This document shows positions 23,614 through 32,026 of a stretch of 41,544 nt of DNA, one piece after another (position 1 is the first letter of the stretch; each line of letters starts with the position of its first letter). This DNA comes from a virus, in the IMG/VR virus record IMGVR_UViG_3300042890_006316, positions 1-41,544 of that record; one strand, given 5' to 3'. Both the position numbers and the translations under genes were made by a program. Below the pieces are notes generated by a model that searched no databases, was not told the origin of the DNA, and was given only the letters and a program-made list of their open reading frames with translations.

Positions 23614-24681
23614 ATGAAAAATGATTATATAAAAATAACATTTATTTTTCTCCTGTCTTTAGTTTTTTTTGCTGTTTATAACATCAAAAAAACGTCATCA
23701 ATAACGACAATTGAACCAATAGTCCCAAAAGAAATTATAAAAGAAGAAATAAAATCTGAACCAAAGGCTCAAACCTTTGAGACAAGTGTTGTTACGCCTA
23801 GCTTTCTAACTTATCCACAAACAGTAGAACAAATTAAAAATTGGGAAAAAGAAGCAAATCAAATTGTTGAAACAGGAATATACGGAAAAACTAAAAAGGG
23901 AACAGATCTTTACTATATTCGCATTAACAACAAAGAAATAAAAGAAAAAAAACCAGTAGTTCTAATTACATCGGCAATACACGGCAACGAAACTTGGTCC
24001 TCTGGCATAACCATGGCCTATATTGGACACATAATAAATCAATACAACAAAAATAAAGATATAACAAACATTGTAAACAACAGAGATGTTTATTTTATTC
24101 CAGTTGTTAGCCCAGATAGTTATAATAAATCAAGAGATGTTGATGGAGTAGATCCAAATCGTGATTTCCCCAGCCCCAAAAATCCTAATCATAAAAGCAC
24201 TCCAAGTATTGCTTCATTGACTGATTTTTATTGGAAAATTAGACCAAAAGCAGTCATATCAGGTCATACTTTTGGTAGACTCTTATTGATTCCATACGGC
24301 GACAAATACGGAATATCAGAACATGAAAAAGACTACACCAGAATCGTTGGAAAAATGGCAGAAATGACAGGATACAAAAAAATTCATTGCTCAGAACTCT
24401 ACAACAAACCCATTGCTGGAACAGAAATTGATTGGTTTTATAGAAATGGAAGTATCGCAATCGTCTTGGAATTTGGAACACATCAACATCAACCAAGCCT
24501 TACAGAAATAACCAGTGAATTCAAAAAAACCAAAGACGCAATATCACATTTTATCAACGAAGCACCAAATGTCGCTATCACCGTAGCCGATGAAGAGATT
24601 GATTTTTCAAAAAATACAGGTATCGCTCAAAGCTATCATGAATCTTCAAACGGAGATTTGATCCCAGCAATTCAGTATTAA
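23614..24681 (+). CDS. M14 zinc carboxypeptidase, membrane-anchored or exported
   Basis: 355 aa, SD AAGGAG. N-terminal hydrophobic anchor (YIKITFIFLLSLVFFAVYNI). Complete M14 signature: zinc ligands His123 and Glu126 in AIHGNETW, Arg183 in VDPNRDFPSP, third ligand His218 in ISGHTFGR, catalytic Glu286 in VLEFGTH. These enzymes remove C-terminal residues from peptides; bacterial relatives also cut peptidoglycan stem peptides, so host-wall processing or lysis is a reasonable alternative to nutrient use. The last 104 nt overlap the antisense sulfotransferase gene. Confidence 0.93.
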   Translation: MKNDYIKITFIFLLSLVFFAVYNIKKTSSITTIEPIVPKEIIKEEIKSEPKAQTFETSVVTPSFLTYPQTVEQIKNWEKEANQIVETGIYGKTKKGTDLYYIRINNKEIKEKKPVVLITSAIHGNETWSSGITMAYIGHIINQYNKNKDITNIVNNRDVYFIPVVSPDSYNKSRDVDGVDPNRDFPSPKNPNHKSTPSIASLTDFYWKIRPKAVISGHTFGRLLLIPYGDKYGISEHEKDYTRIVGKMAEMTGYKKIHCSELYNKPIAGTEIDWFYRNGSIAIVLEFGTHQHQPSLTEITSEFKKTKDAISHFINEAPNVAITVADEEIDFSKNTGIAQSYHESSNGDLIPAIQY

Positions 24682-25189
24682 AATTTTTCTTATATTTTTC
24701 TAATGAATTAGGATTGAACTGAATTGGCGTTTTTAAACCTAAAACATCATTAATCAGTTCAATCCCATTACCTTCAACTAATTGATCATAAGTCAAAAGA
24801 ATTGAATTATTTGTTTTTTGAGCCATTTCACATAAACGACGCAAACGAAATGTGTAATATCTCGCAGCATACTCTGGATCAGATTTATATTGATTTATTA
24901 TTTGAGTAATAGTAAATTCTGGACTCCTAACAATATAAATAAAATTACAATAACTATATGATTCTTTTGATGTAAATTGATAATTTTTCAATAATTCATC
25001 CATATAAATTGCAGAAGCATTATTCATTTTATGAGTTTTATTCGTCAAAGTTACTAGATTAAATGGTGATTCATAAGCATTTAAACTATTTTGTTTAAAT
25101 CCATGTATACGAGGATTTTCGTTCATGGCATCATATAATGCAGAGGAACCAGAACAAAGATGACTACAAATGAAAACAATTTTTTTCAT
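24578..25189 (-). CDS. Sulfotransferase-like protein (PAPS-dependent)
   Basis: 203 aa. N-terminal P-loop-like PAPS 5'-phosphosulfate motif SHLCSGSSALYDAM (9-22) follows the strand KKIVFIC, and the 3'-phosphate motif is YIVRSPEFT (about 86-94), in the order of the sulfotransferase family. Sequence is short of the usual 250-300 aa, so it is a minimal or truncated form. It would transfer sulfate from PAPS to a sugar or other acceptor. Its 3' end runs 104 nt antisense into the M14 gene. Confidence 0.7.
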   Translation of the reverse strand: MKKIVFICSHLCSGSSALYDAMNENPRIHGFKQNSLNAYESPFNLVTLTNKTHKMNNASAIYMDELLKNYQFTSKESYSYCNFIYIVRSPEFTITQIINQYKSDPEYAARYYTFRLRRLCEMAQKTNNSILLTYDQLVEGNGIELINDVLGLKTPIQFNPNSLEKYKKNFNTELLGSNLRLKIHDSFERYLYFLKNQSLHRLR

Positions 25190-25200
25190 ATTAACCGTGA

Positions 25201-25208
25201 AATAAATA
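25201..25208 (+). promoter_or_regulatory. Candidate T4-type late promoter box before portal gene
   Basis: AATAAATA, one base from the T4 late consensus, about 47 nt before the portal ATG; head genes in T4 phages use such promoters. Confidence 0.35.
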
Positions 25209-25254
25209 TTTCAAACTTCGATAACTATCCATATTAAGAGTAAGGTAAATTAGT

Positions 25255-27783
25255 ATGCCACCAGTATGGACCGACTTTTTCAAATTATTTAATTATAGCG
25301 CCGAGCCAGATCCATTGGCTCGACGTAAAGATCCTCGTCAATTTACTTCTGCTGGCATCAGCCAGCCAGAAGCATTGGGATCTGATATTAACAATGGTCA
25401 AGTTAGCGGAGGAATGTCCAGCTATCGCCAGACCAATGACATGATTGACACAACAACACTGTCAAATCGTGCCATGAGATATAAAGAATACGAAAGATTA
25501 AGGAATGTTCCCGAAATTGAAATGGCAATGACCGTATACGCAGACGAAGCTTGTGTCGCAGGTGACACCAAAATTGCCACTCCTTTCGGCTTCATAACAA
25601 TTAAAGAATTAACAGAAAATAAATCTGAAGAACGATTTCTTGTTTATTGCTACGACTTTGATACAAAAGATTATACACTAGGATGGGCATTCGCCCCTAG
25701 AAAAGTAAAAACAGCACCAACAATTAAAATAACCCTAGACAACGGCACAACATATACAGCAACAAGCGATCATAGAGTTCTTCTTAAAAACGGACAATGG
25801 ACAGAAACAGGAAGCCTTAAATTCGGCGATGAATTAATGCCTTTTTATAGAATATCCACTAGCATAAGACACAAAAAAATAAGACAAGGTCAATACCCCA
25901 AAATCCTAAGCACAAATAAAGGCTGGATTAATGAAAAACAATTCATAGAAGATTGGAAAACAGGAAAAACAAGCCGTGATTATCAAATTCTAAATCGTGC
26001 TTGCCGTATGATTGCTGGCGGTCTAACTACCAGACAAATATCCCAAAAATTGGAAATGGATTGGCACACCATTGAAGATAGAATGTACAGAGAAGGATTT
26101 TCACACAAATCAATAATACAACTGGAAACCATGGGCGAGACAAGACGTGTCGTAGGCGTCAGCCCCGGACAAGAACAAGATGTATACGATATTTCAGTAG
26201 AAAAACATAAATGCTTCGCCACAGATTCAGTTATTCTACACAATTGCCAACGTGACGAAAATGGAAATATCTTCAAGATTACAACTGATAATCAAGACGT
26301 TAAAGAAGAAATAGAATTCTTAATGCTCAACAGAAAAATGCTTAATCTTAATCGCCATGGCTGGACTTGGTTCAAAAATCTTTGTATTTCTGGCGATCAT
26401 TTTTTGGAAATTGTAATTAATCCAGAAAATCCAAAAGAAGGAATTTATCGCTGCCTGTCTCTGCCACCAGAAACAATGTATCGCATAGAAACTGTCAAAA
26501 GCAGAGTTATCGAGTTCCAACAAAGCAAAGAAGGACCTGACTACCAAGCAATCGTAAGAGGATCTCCTACAGAACTAACTGATACAGAATTAGGACAAAC
26601 AACTGCAATCAGATTCGCACCAAGTCAAATTATTCACTTTAGAATCGGCGATGATAGAAAAACATTTTATCCATATGGACAAAGCTTAATTGAACCCGCC
26701 CGTGCTCCAGCACATAGTCTTCGACTTATGGAAGACGCAATGGTCGTTTACCGTTTAGTTAGAGCGCCTGAAAGACGTGTTTTTTATATCGATGTAGGTC
26801 AACTTCCACCATTCAAAGCTGAAGCATTCATGGATAGACTTAAAGATCAATTCCGTAAAAGAAAAATTGCAAACAACAGCGGAAATGGCGGAGCAAACCA
26901 AGTAGATGAAAGATGGATGCCACCCGCTCAAGATGAAGATTACTGGCTTCCTATTCGTCCAAATAGCGGAACAAGAATCGATACATTGCCGGGAGCAGAA
27001 AATCTCGGTGAAATAGATGATGCAGTATATTTCCGTAACAAATTACTAACTGCCCTCAATTTCCCTAAAAACTATTTCAACAACGAAGATCCCGGCGCAA
27101 CAAGGATAACACTTAGTAGCCAAGATGTAAAATTCGCCAGAATGATCGAAAGACTTCAAAGCCACTTTGAAGACGGTCTTCTCGAACTAGCAGAACGACA
27201 CCTTCAACTAAGAGGATTTCCCGAAGAACATTATCGTGACCTAAGAATAAAAATGACACCCCCAAGCGATTGGAGAGAACTGTCCAGAGCAGAAGTCGTC
27301 AACGCACGCTATGGAAACGCTGGAACACTAAAAAGCAGCCAACTTATGTCAGATTATGACATAATGATTAAAATTCTTAAATATCAAAACGATGACGCAG
27401 AAGAAATGCTCGCCAGACTAAAAATTCAAAAACTCGAAGACCTCAAACTACAAGTCCTCGCACAAAACCCACAACTCCTCGGCGTTGGAATTCCCGGCCA
27501 AGAAGAAGGCGGCGAACAAGAATTGGGCGATAAAGAAGGTGGACCAAACACACAACCAGAACCAGAAGGAACACCACCACCAGAAGGACAACCTCCCGAA
27601 GGATTACCTCCAGAAGGAATGCCTTCACCTACAGCAGGAGAAGCAGATAAAGCATCAGCCGCTCAACCAGCAAATATTCCCGATGCAACCGAAAATGATA
27701 TCAAAAAATTTGACCTTGAACTTCAAGATTATGAATCTGAAGCAGATATCGAAGACATTGACTACAGCGTGACAGACCGATGA
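25255..27783 (+). CDS. Portal protein (gp20-like) with in-frame intein
   Basis: 842 aa as translated, about 611 aa after removal of the 231-residue intein (100-330). Portal proteins form the ring through which DNA enters the head. Extein N-part ends in NVPEIEMAMTVYADEA, the conserved gp20 segment; the C-part resumes CQRDENGNIFKI and continues with typical gp20 blocks (DDRKTFYPYGQSLIEPAR, RAPERRVFYIDVGQLP, FFNNEDPGATR-like RNKLLTALNFPKNYF). The C-terminal 90 residues are Pro/Glu/Gly-rich. SD is weak (AAGGTAAATT). It heads the head operon. Its stop overlaps the zinc-ribbon gene start by 4 nt. Confidence 0.95.
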   Translation: MPPVWTDFFKLFNYSAEPDPLARRKDPRQFTSAGISQPEALGSDINNGQVSGGMSSYRQTNDMIDTTTLSNRAMRYKEYERLRNVPEIEMAMTVYADEACVAGDTKIATPFGFITIKELTENKSEERFLVYCYDFDTKDYTLGWAFAPRKVKTAPTIKITLDNGTTYTATSDHRVLLKNGQWTETGSLKFGDELMPFYRISTSIRHKKIRQGQYPKILSTNKGWINEKQFIEDWKTGKTSRDYQILNRACRMIAGGLTTRQISQKLEMDWHTIEDRMYREGFSHKSIIQLETMGETRRVVGVSPGQEQDVYDISVEKHKCFATDSVILHNCQRDENGNIFKITTDNQDVKEEIEFLMLNRKMLNLNRHGWTWFKNLCISGDHFLEIVINPENPKEGIYRCLSLPPETMYRIETVKSRVIEFQQSKEGPDYQAIVRGSPTELTDTELGQTTAIRFAPSQIIHFRIGDDRKTFYPYGQSLIEPARAPAHSLRLMEDAMVVYRLVRAPERRVFYIDVGQLPPFKAEAFMDRLKDQFRKRKIANNSGNGGANQVDERWMPPAQDEDYWLPIRPNSGTRIDTLPGAENLGEIDDAVYFRNKLLTALNFPKNYFNNEDPGATRITLSSQDVKFARMIERLQSHFEDGLLELAERHLQLRGFPEEHYRDLRIKMTPPSDWRELSRAEVVNARYGNAGTLKSSQLMSDYDIMIKILKYQNDDAEEMLARLKIQKLEDLKLQVLAQNPQLLGVGIPGQEEGGEQELGDKEGGPNTQPEPEGTPPPEGQPPEGLPPEGMPSPTAGEADKASAAQPANIPDATENDIKKFDLELQDYESEADIEDIDYSVTDR
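25552..26244 (+). other. Intein inside portal protein
   Basis: Residues 100-330 of the 25255 product. Block A CVAGDTKIATPFG with catalytic Cys1; block B GTTYTATSDHRVLL (TxxH); block F VYDISVEKHKCFATDSVIL; block G HN followed by Cys+1. All splicing residues are intact. The 231-residue length exceeds a mini-intein (about 130-160). The extra segment (about 195-300) contains a predicted helix-turn-helix, LTTRQISQKLEMDWHTIEDRMYREGF, but no LAGLIDADG or HNH motif that I can see, so the homing nuclease may be degenerate or of another type. Confidence 0.92.
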
Positions 27784-28037
27784 TAAAAGTAGGACTGTCA
27801 CAACTGCCAACACTAGCCTTCAAAAATAGGCATATAGTTGAATATTCAACCAACGCAGGCTGTATGTATTGTCAAAAAATTTACCCTATAAGTGAAATAA
27901 AATCCTATACCGATAACCAAAAAACTTGCCTATGCCCATATTGCAATGTCGATGCAGTTATCGGCGACAAATCAGGATACGAAATAAATGAAAAATCTTT
28001 ATCAAATGCAAATAAATATTGGTTTCAAAAAAAATAA
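27780..28037 (+). CDS. Small zinc-ribbon protein
   Basis: 85 aa, coupled to the portal gene by ATGA overlap. Cys28-x2-Cys31 and Cys52-x2-Cys55 (plus Cys50) form a four-Cys zinc ribbon, followed by NVDAVIGDKSGYEINEKSLSNANKYWF, a conserved-looking tail seen in small bacterial and phage zinc-ribbon proteins. Function unknown; possibly nucleic-acid or protein binding. Position inside the head operon suggests co-expression with capsid genes. Confidence 0.65.
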   Translation: MIKVGLSQLPTLAFKNRHIVEYSTNAGCMYCQKIYPISEIKSYTDNQKTCLCPYCNVDAVIGDKSGYEINEKSLSNANKYWFQKK

Positions 28038-28075
28038 TTATTTAAAAAAAAATTACAAATATTTTTTTTATTTAA

Positions 28076-28456
28076 TTAATCCTTGGTGGCTGAATAACCG
28101 TCAGCTGCATTAGGATATAATTCCTCATCATGCTTAGGCTTGCGACCATCCTCATTCCCTAATCCCTTTTCATTCATCCCACCATGATGCTTCCTACCTA
28201 TATTTTGAAATGAATCAAGCCTGTAATCATTTAAAATATCTCTTATTTCAGGCTTCATTCTGTTCTGATTCAAAAATGCAACTATGTCCTGAGGAGCAAT
28301 ATCCATCATCTTCTTCAAAGCCTTTTTTACAACTTCCAAAGCAGAACTAGATTTTTCATCCATCCCATCTTCTGAATTAACAACAGGATCATGATCATAT
28401 GAAGCTAATTCCTTTAAATTAAGATATTGTTGAAATGTTTTCATTATTTTGTCCAT
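28076..28456 (-). CDS. Small acidic protein with capsid-targeting-like N-terminus
   Basis: 126 aa, or 122 aa from the second Met at 28444, where the sequence reads MKTFQQYLNLKELAS, very similar to T4 internal-protein capsid targeting sequences (MKTYQEFIAEA). A helical middle (SSALEVVKKALKKMMDIAPQDIVAFL) and a Gly/Asn/His-rich end follow. It is a single minus-strand gene within the head block, with TATATAAGT about 25 nt upstream. A packaged internal head protein is the best guess; the product is unrecognised otherwise. Confidence 0.55.
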   Translation of the reverse strand: MDKIMKTFQQYLNLKELASYDHDPVVNSEDGMDEKSSSALEVVKKALKKMMDIAPQDIVAFLNQNRMKPEIRDILNDYRLDSFQNIGRKHHGGMNEKGLGNEDGRKPKHDEELYPNAADGYSATKD

Positions 28457-28477
28457 TTTTGTGTGTTAATGCATACT

Positions 28478-28483
28478 TATATA
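28478..28483 (-). promoter_or_regulatory. Candidate promoter TATATA box
   Basis: On the minus strand TATATAAGT lies about 22 nt before ATG 28456. The rest of 28457-28609 (153 nt) has no gene; it includes TATAGATACT near 28530 and the SD AAAGGGAG of 28610. Confidence 0.3.
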
Positions 28484-28609
28484 TTGAGCGGAAACAAAAA
28501 ACAAGTAATGCGGTGTGAAATCTAATCTTGAAGTATAGATACTCTCATTGGCAAGCATCGAATCGCAATTAAATTTTACGAACCTTATCATAAAGGGAGT
28601 CAACAGATC

Positions 28610-30385
28610 ATGAAGAGAAAACTTATTTCTTACGATGTCCTCAAAGAACTTAAATCAAGATCTCTCACGACAGTAGAAAACGAACTCAGAGAAGCAAAAG
28701 ATGTGCTTGCAACAACACTCGGTCTGGATGACCTAGACATTTACACATTCAGCGAATCAGATGTCACCTATCAGTCTTCTGATGGCAACTTCATCCACGC
28801 AACATATAAAGTCACCGATGATCAAGTCATTCTTGAAAATATTCAAGCACTGATTGTTGAAGAATCGAGCGAAAGAAATCACGCTCGCCAAACAGTCAGC
28901 AAAATGATTGACAGCCTTCTCGAAAATGACTCAAATTCAGCAGAAAGCCTTTTTGACTCTTATATGTCAATGCCTTTCGTGAAAAGAGAAATGTCAGTAA
29001 ATGAAGCTGTTAAAGCAGTTTCAAAATCACCACTCAAAGGACGCAAACAAAGTCCTGCAACTATCGCAAAACGCACCCGTGCTCGCAACCTTTCACTCTC
29101 AAGAATGAGTCCAACAGATCGCAAGAAGCTTGGACGACGTAAAAAAGGTTCCTTCATTGCAAAAAACCTTAAGCCAAAAACCATGAGAGAATGGGCCGCA
29201 ATGTGCGAAAATGTTCTCGGATATCTCAACTACGTCAATAACGGCAGCGTCATTAGCGAATCAGCAGTTAAATCCGACGACAATGGCAATGTTACCGCAT
29301 TGGCCGTTCCAACAACAGAAAAACGTAAACAAGGCAAAATTCTTACCATGGACTTTAAAACCATGGACACAGAACTCAAAGTACTTCGTGGAACTATGAA
29401 AAATGTCAGCGAAGATCAAACATTCATCAAAGCAATGACTGATCTTAAGAGATATAACAATATCAGCGATAACGGATCTATGGAAGAAACACTCGAAGCA
29501 ATCGTAGGACACTGGCCAGATCTACTACTAGTCAGCGAAAGCGAACTAGCAGAACAGATTAAAAATGCACTAACAATTGCAGAAGCAACTAACTTCGACG
29601 ATGATACCTGCTTCTTTATGGCAGAAGCCATCCTGCGAACCGCACACAACGCTTATACCGACCGTGTAAAGAAAATCGCTCACCTCGCAGGCTATAATCG
29701 TGATGTCACAAGTGAATGCAAAACATGCGAAGACGCTTATCGTGAATTTTCACATGTATCACAAAAATTGTTCGACCAGATCGACGAAAATCACAACAAC
29801 GAACTGGTAATTTTCGGCGATCTATACAACGCACTCCACGAAGTATATCGCATCGCAAGCCATAACGGCGACCAAGCTACTACCATAGAAGTTTCTGACT
29901 TTATGCGTGAATGCTACTCAATTATCAACAACACCTCACTTCCAAATATGGAACTAGCAGAAGCAATTGCTAACTACCTCGCAGATATACTCGAATCTAG
30001 CGAAGAAGGTGGAGAAAAAGGCTGGAGCCACGATGTAGAAGTTAACGCAACTGGCGAACACGAAATGACCAAATGGAATGCAAAACAAAACGGAACACCA
30101 TTCAGCAACGGCGGTAACTGGAAAAGCCCAGCACCCGTAAGCGATGGCAAAAGCTATAACGGTAGCCACGCTAGCGAAATGGGCCACAACAGCTTAGGAA
30201 ATTACGGGAAAGATACTTGGCCAAATGTCCAGAATCCTTTCCTGCCTAAATCAGTTATGCCAAAAATGAAAGAAAAAAGCGTAGTCGATGACGATGGACT
30301 AGGATTCAATTCATCTGGTAATACTTGGCCAAACCTGAGAAACCCATTGTCACTCAAATCAATCAAACCTAAACCAGTTGTATAA
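28610..30385 (+). CDS. Head-operon protein, probable prohead core/internal protein
   Basis: 591 aa, SD AAGGGAG. It sits between portal and prohead protease, where T4 has the small core proteins gp67/gp68, but is far larger and not recognisably homologous. N-terminal 100 residues are alpha/beta. A strongly basic patch (SPLKGRKQSPATIAKRTRARN, then RMSPTDRKKLGRRKKG; about 136-180) could bind DNA or scaffold. A long helical region with four Cys follows (230-480). The C-terminal 110 residues are Asn/Gly/Ser-rich and carry two copies of a TWPNxxNPxxxKSxxPK motif (TWPNVQNPFLPKSVMPK and TWPNLRNPLSLKSIKPK). It includes gp21-type cleavage matches such as LRE|A and IAE|A. Virion role inferred from operon position. 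Confidence 0.7.
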   Translation: MKRKLISYDVLKELKSRSLTTVENELREAKDVLATTLGLDDLDIYTFSESDVTYQSSDGNFIHATYKVTDDQVILENIQALIVEESSERNHARQTVSKMIDSLLENDSNSAESLFDSYMSMPFVKREMSVNEAVKAVSKSPLKGRKQSPATIAKRTRARNLSLSRMSPTDRKKLGRRKKGSFIAKNLKPKTMREWAAMCENVLGYLNYVNNGSVISESAVKSDDNGNVTALAVPTTEKRKQGKILTMDFKTMDTELKVLRGTMKNVSEDQTFIKAMTDLKRYNNISDNGSMEETLEAIVGHWPDLLLVSESELAEQIKNALTIAEATNFDDDTCFFMAEAILRTAHNAYTDRVKKIAHLAGYNRDVTSECKTCEDAYREFSHVSQKLFDQIDENHNNELVIFGDLYNALHEVYRIASHNGDQATTIEVSDFMRECYSIINNTSLPNMELAEAIANYLADILESSEEGGEKGWSHDVEVNATGEHEMTKWNAKQNGTPFSNGGNWKSPAPVSDGKSYNGSHASEMGHNSLGNYGKDTWPNVQNPFLPKSVMPKMKEKSVVDDDGLGFNSSGNTWPNLRNPLSLKSIKPKPVV

Positions 30386-30400
30386 AATGAAAGGATTTCA

Positions 30401-31087
30401 ATGGAAAATCAATTCTTACTAGTTGATTGCTGCAATAACGGTGGTTTTACCTTGAGCCTCAATGAGTCAGTCTCCGATAGGGGACTGACAAAATTCAAAG
30501 GTAAATTCCAAGAAGCAGAAGCAGTTAACAAAAATAAAAGAATCTACCCATATGCTGTTCTTGATGAAAATGTCAAGAAACTAGTACCAATAATCAGTAG
30601 CCGTGGATTAGTCGGAGAACTCGATCACCCAACTGACTCCATCATCCACTTTGAAAAATGCTCTCATGTCGTTACTAAATTATGGTGGGAAGGAAATAAC
30701 CTAATGGGCGAAGGAGAAATTCTCAACACCCCTCATGGCAAAATCCTAAAAGCACTTATCAACGACGGAGTCCGTGTCGGCATCAGTAGTCGAGGCGTTG
30801 GAAATGGAAGAAGTGACGAGAATGGAATCCTTGTGATCGGTGAAAGCTACAAACTCATTACGTTTGACGCAGTAGCAGATCCCAGCACACATTCAGCCTT
30901 TCAGGAGAAAGTGCCGAGTGGAAAGAAAGAAAGTTATGTCCCAAATACCAATAATGCAGAATTTTCTAGAAATGCGGTAAAAAATGAAAACTCCCGCATA
31001 CATAATGTCAGAAAAGATGCACTTTTGGCTTGCTTAGGCGGCATCATTGATCAGAAAACAAGAAACATTACAGCGAGGTTAGGCTAA
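30401..31087 (+). CDS. Prohead maturation protease (gp21-like)
   Basis: 228 aa, similar to T4 gp21 (212 aa). It cleaves scaffold and capsid proteins during head maturation. Conserved patterns: GELDHPTD with His76, LWWEGNNLMGEGEILNTPHGK (strand-loop typical of the family), VGISSRGVG with Ser129/130 as nucleophile and FDAVADPS (Asp). Positions of His and Ser match T4 His85/Ser140 in order and spacing. SD AAAGGA 9 nt before ATG. The scaffold gene starts 2 nt after its stop. Confidence 0.93.
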   Translation: MENQFLLVDCCNNGGFTLSLNESVSDRGLTKFKGKFQEAEAVNKNKRIYPYAVLDENVKKLVPIISSRGLVGELDHPTDSIIHFEKCSHVVTKLWWEGNNLMGEGEILNTPHGKILKALINDGVRVGISSRGVGNGRSDENGILVIGESYKLITFDAVADPSTHSAFQEKVPSGKKESYVPNTNNAEFSRNAVKNENSRIHNVRKDALLACLGGIIDQKTRNITARLG

Positions 31088-31088
31088 T

Positions 31089-31991
31089 ATGGACAAGATC
31101 GTAGAAGCATTGAAAAATCTCCTACCGGAGAATGAAGTTAATGAAGTAGCTAACGCCGTTGGCGAACTACTTGATCAGGCCAAGGCTAGCCTTGAGACTG
31201 AATTCAACAGCAAACTCGAAGAGGCTTATGCTGAACTTACATCTGAATTGGCCGAAGCAGAAAATATTGCAGAACAAGGCTACGAAGAAGCCTACGCAAT
31301 CATCGGCGATCTGCGTACACGACTAGAAATTCAGGGACAAGAATACAAAGACGCTCTCGAAGAAGGATACGAAGAAGCATACCAAATGCTCAAATCTGAA
31401 CGTGCAAAGAACGAAAATATCGAAGTGAATATGTACGAAGAATATGATAACAAACTATCAGAAATGAAAGAATATATCGTCGATAAAGTCGATCAGTTCC
31501 TTCAACTCAAAGGTAGCGAAATATACGAACAAGCTCGTCGTGACTTGGTTTCCGACCCAAGAATCGCAGAACATAAAGTCGCACTCGACAAAATTGTTAA
31601 TATCGCTTCCAACTACCTTAGCAATGACGATTTCTCAGAAATCAATGCAGAAAAAGCAGAAGAAGCAACTCGTCAAGTTGAACAGCTAAAAGGACAAATG
31701 AGAATCCTTGAAGCTAGAAATATTCGCATCAGCACCGAAAACACAAAGCTGAACGAAGCAGTTCGACAAGCACAAGACCTCATCACGGAAAGCCGAAGAG
31801 TCGTAACCCGTGAAAGAAAGTCCAATGTTCTTAGCGAACAGAAAGAAAGAACCATGAAAGCACAGAATGTAACGGGGAGAGGTAATAACGCTAGCGATAA
31901 TGTTGTTATTGCTGAATACAATAACAATAACACTAGTAACTCTGACATGGACCAACTGTTGGTCCTGTCGGGTCTGAAACAAACCAAGTGA
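31089..31991 (+). CDS. Prohead scaffold/core protein (gp22-like)
   Basis: 300 aa, nearly all helical with coiled-coil heptads and very rich in Glu (AYAELTSELAEAENIAEQG, KEYIVDKVDQFLQLKG), typical of the T4 core protein gp22, which directs capsid assembly and is then digested. Candidate gp21 cleavage matches (I/L)xE|(A/G) are numerous: KLEE|A, LAE|A, LEE|G, ILE|A, LNE|A, consistent with removal at maturation. It sits directly between protease and capsid genes, as in T4. SD is weak (AGG). No signal peptide. Confidence 0.88.
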   Translation: MDKIVEALKNLLPENEVNEVANAVGELLDQAKASLETEFNSKLEEAYAELTSELAEAENIAEQGYEEAYAIIGDLRTRLEIQGQEYKDALEEGYEEAYQMLKSERAKNENIEVNMYEEYDNKLSEMKEYIVDKVDQFLQLKGSEIYEQARRDLVSDPRIAEHKVALDKIVNIASNYLSNDDFSEINAEKAEEATRQVEQLKGQMRILEARNIRISTENTKLNEAVRQAQDLITESRRVVTRERKSNVLSEQKERTMKAQNVTGRGNNASDNVVIAEYNNNNTSNSDMDQLLVLSGLKQTK

Positions 31992-32026
31992 ACTCCTTTT
32001 AGCTATAACGAAGAATAGGAAATAAT

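Noticed and set aside
24934-24941. Exact TATAAATA on the plus strand
   Set aside because: Inside the minus-strand sulfotransferase and over 300 nt from the portal start; probably chance in AT-rich DNA.
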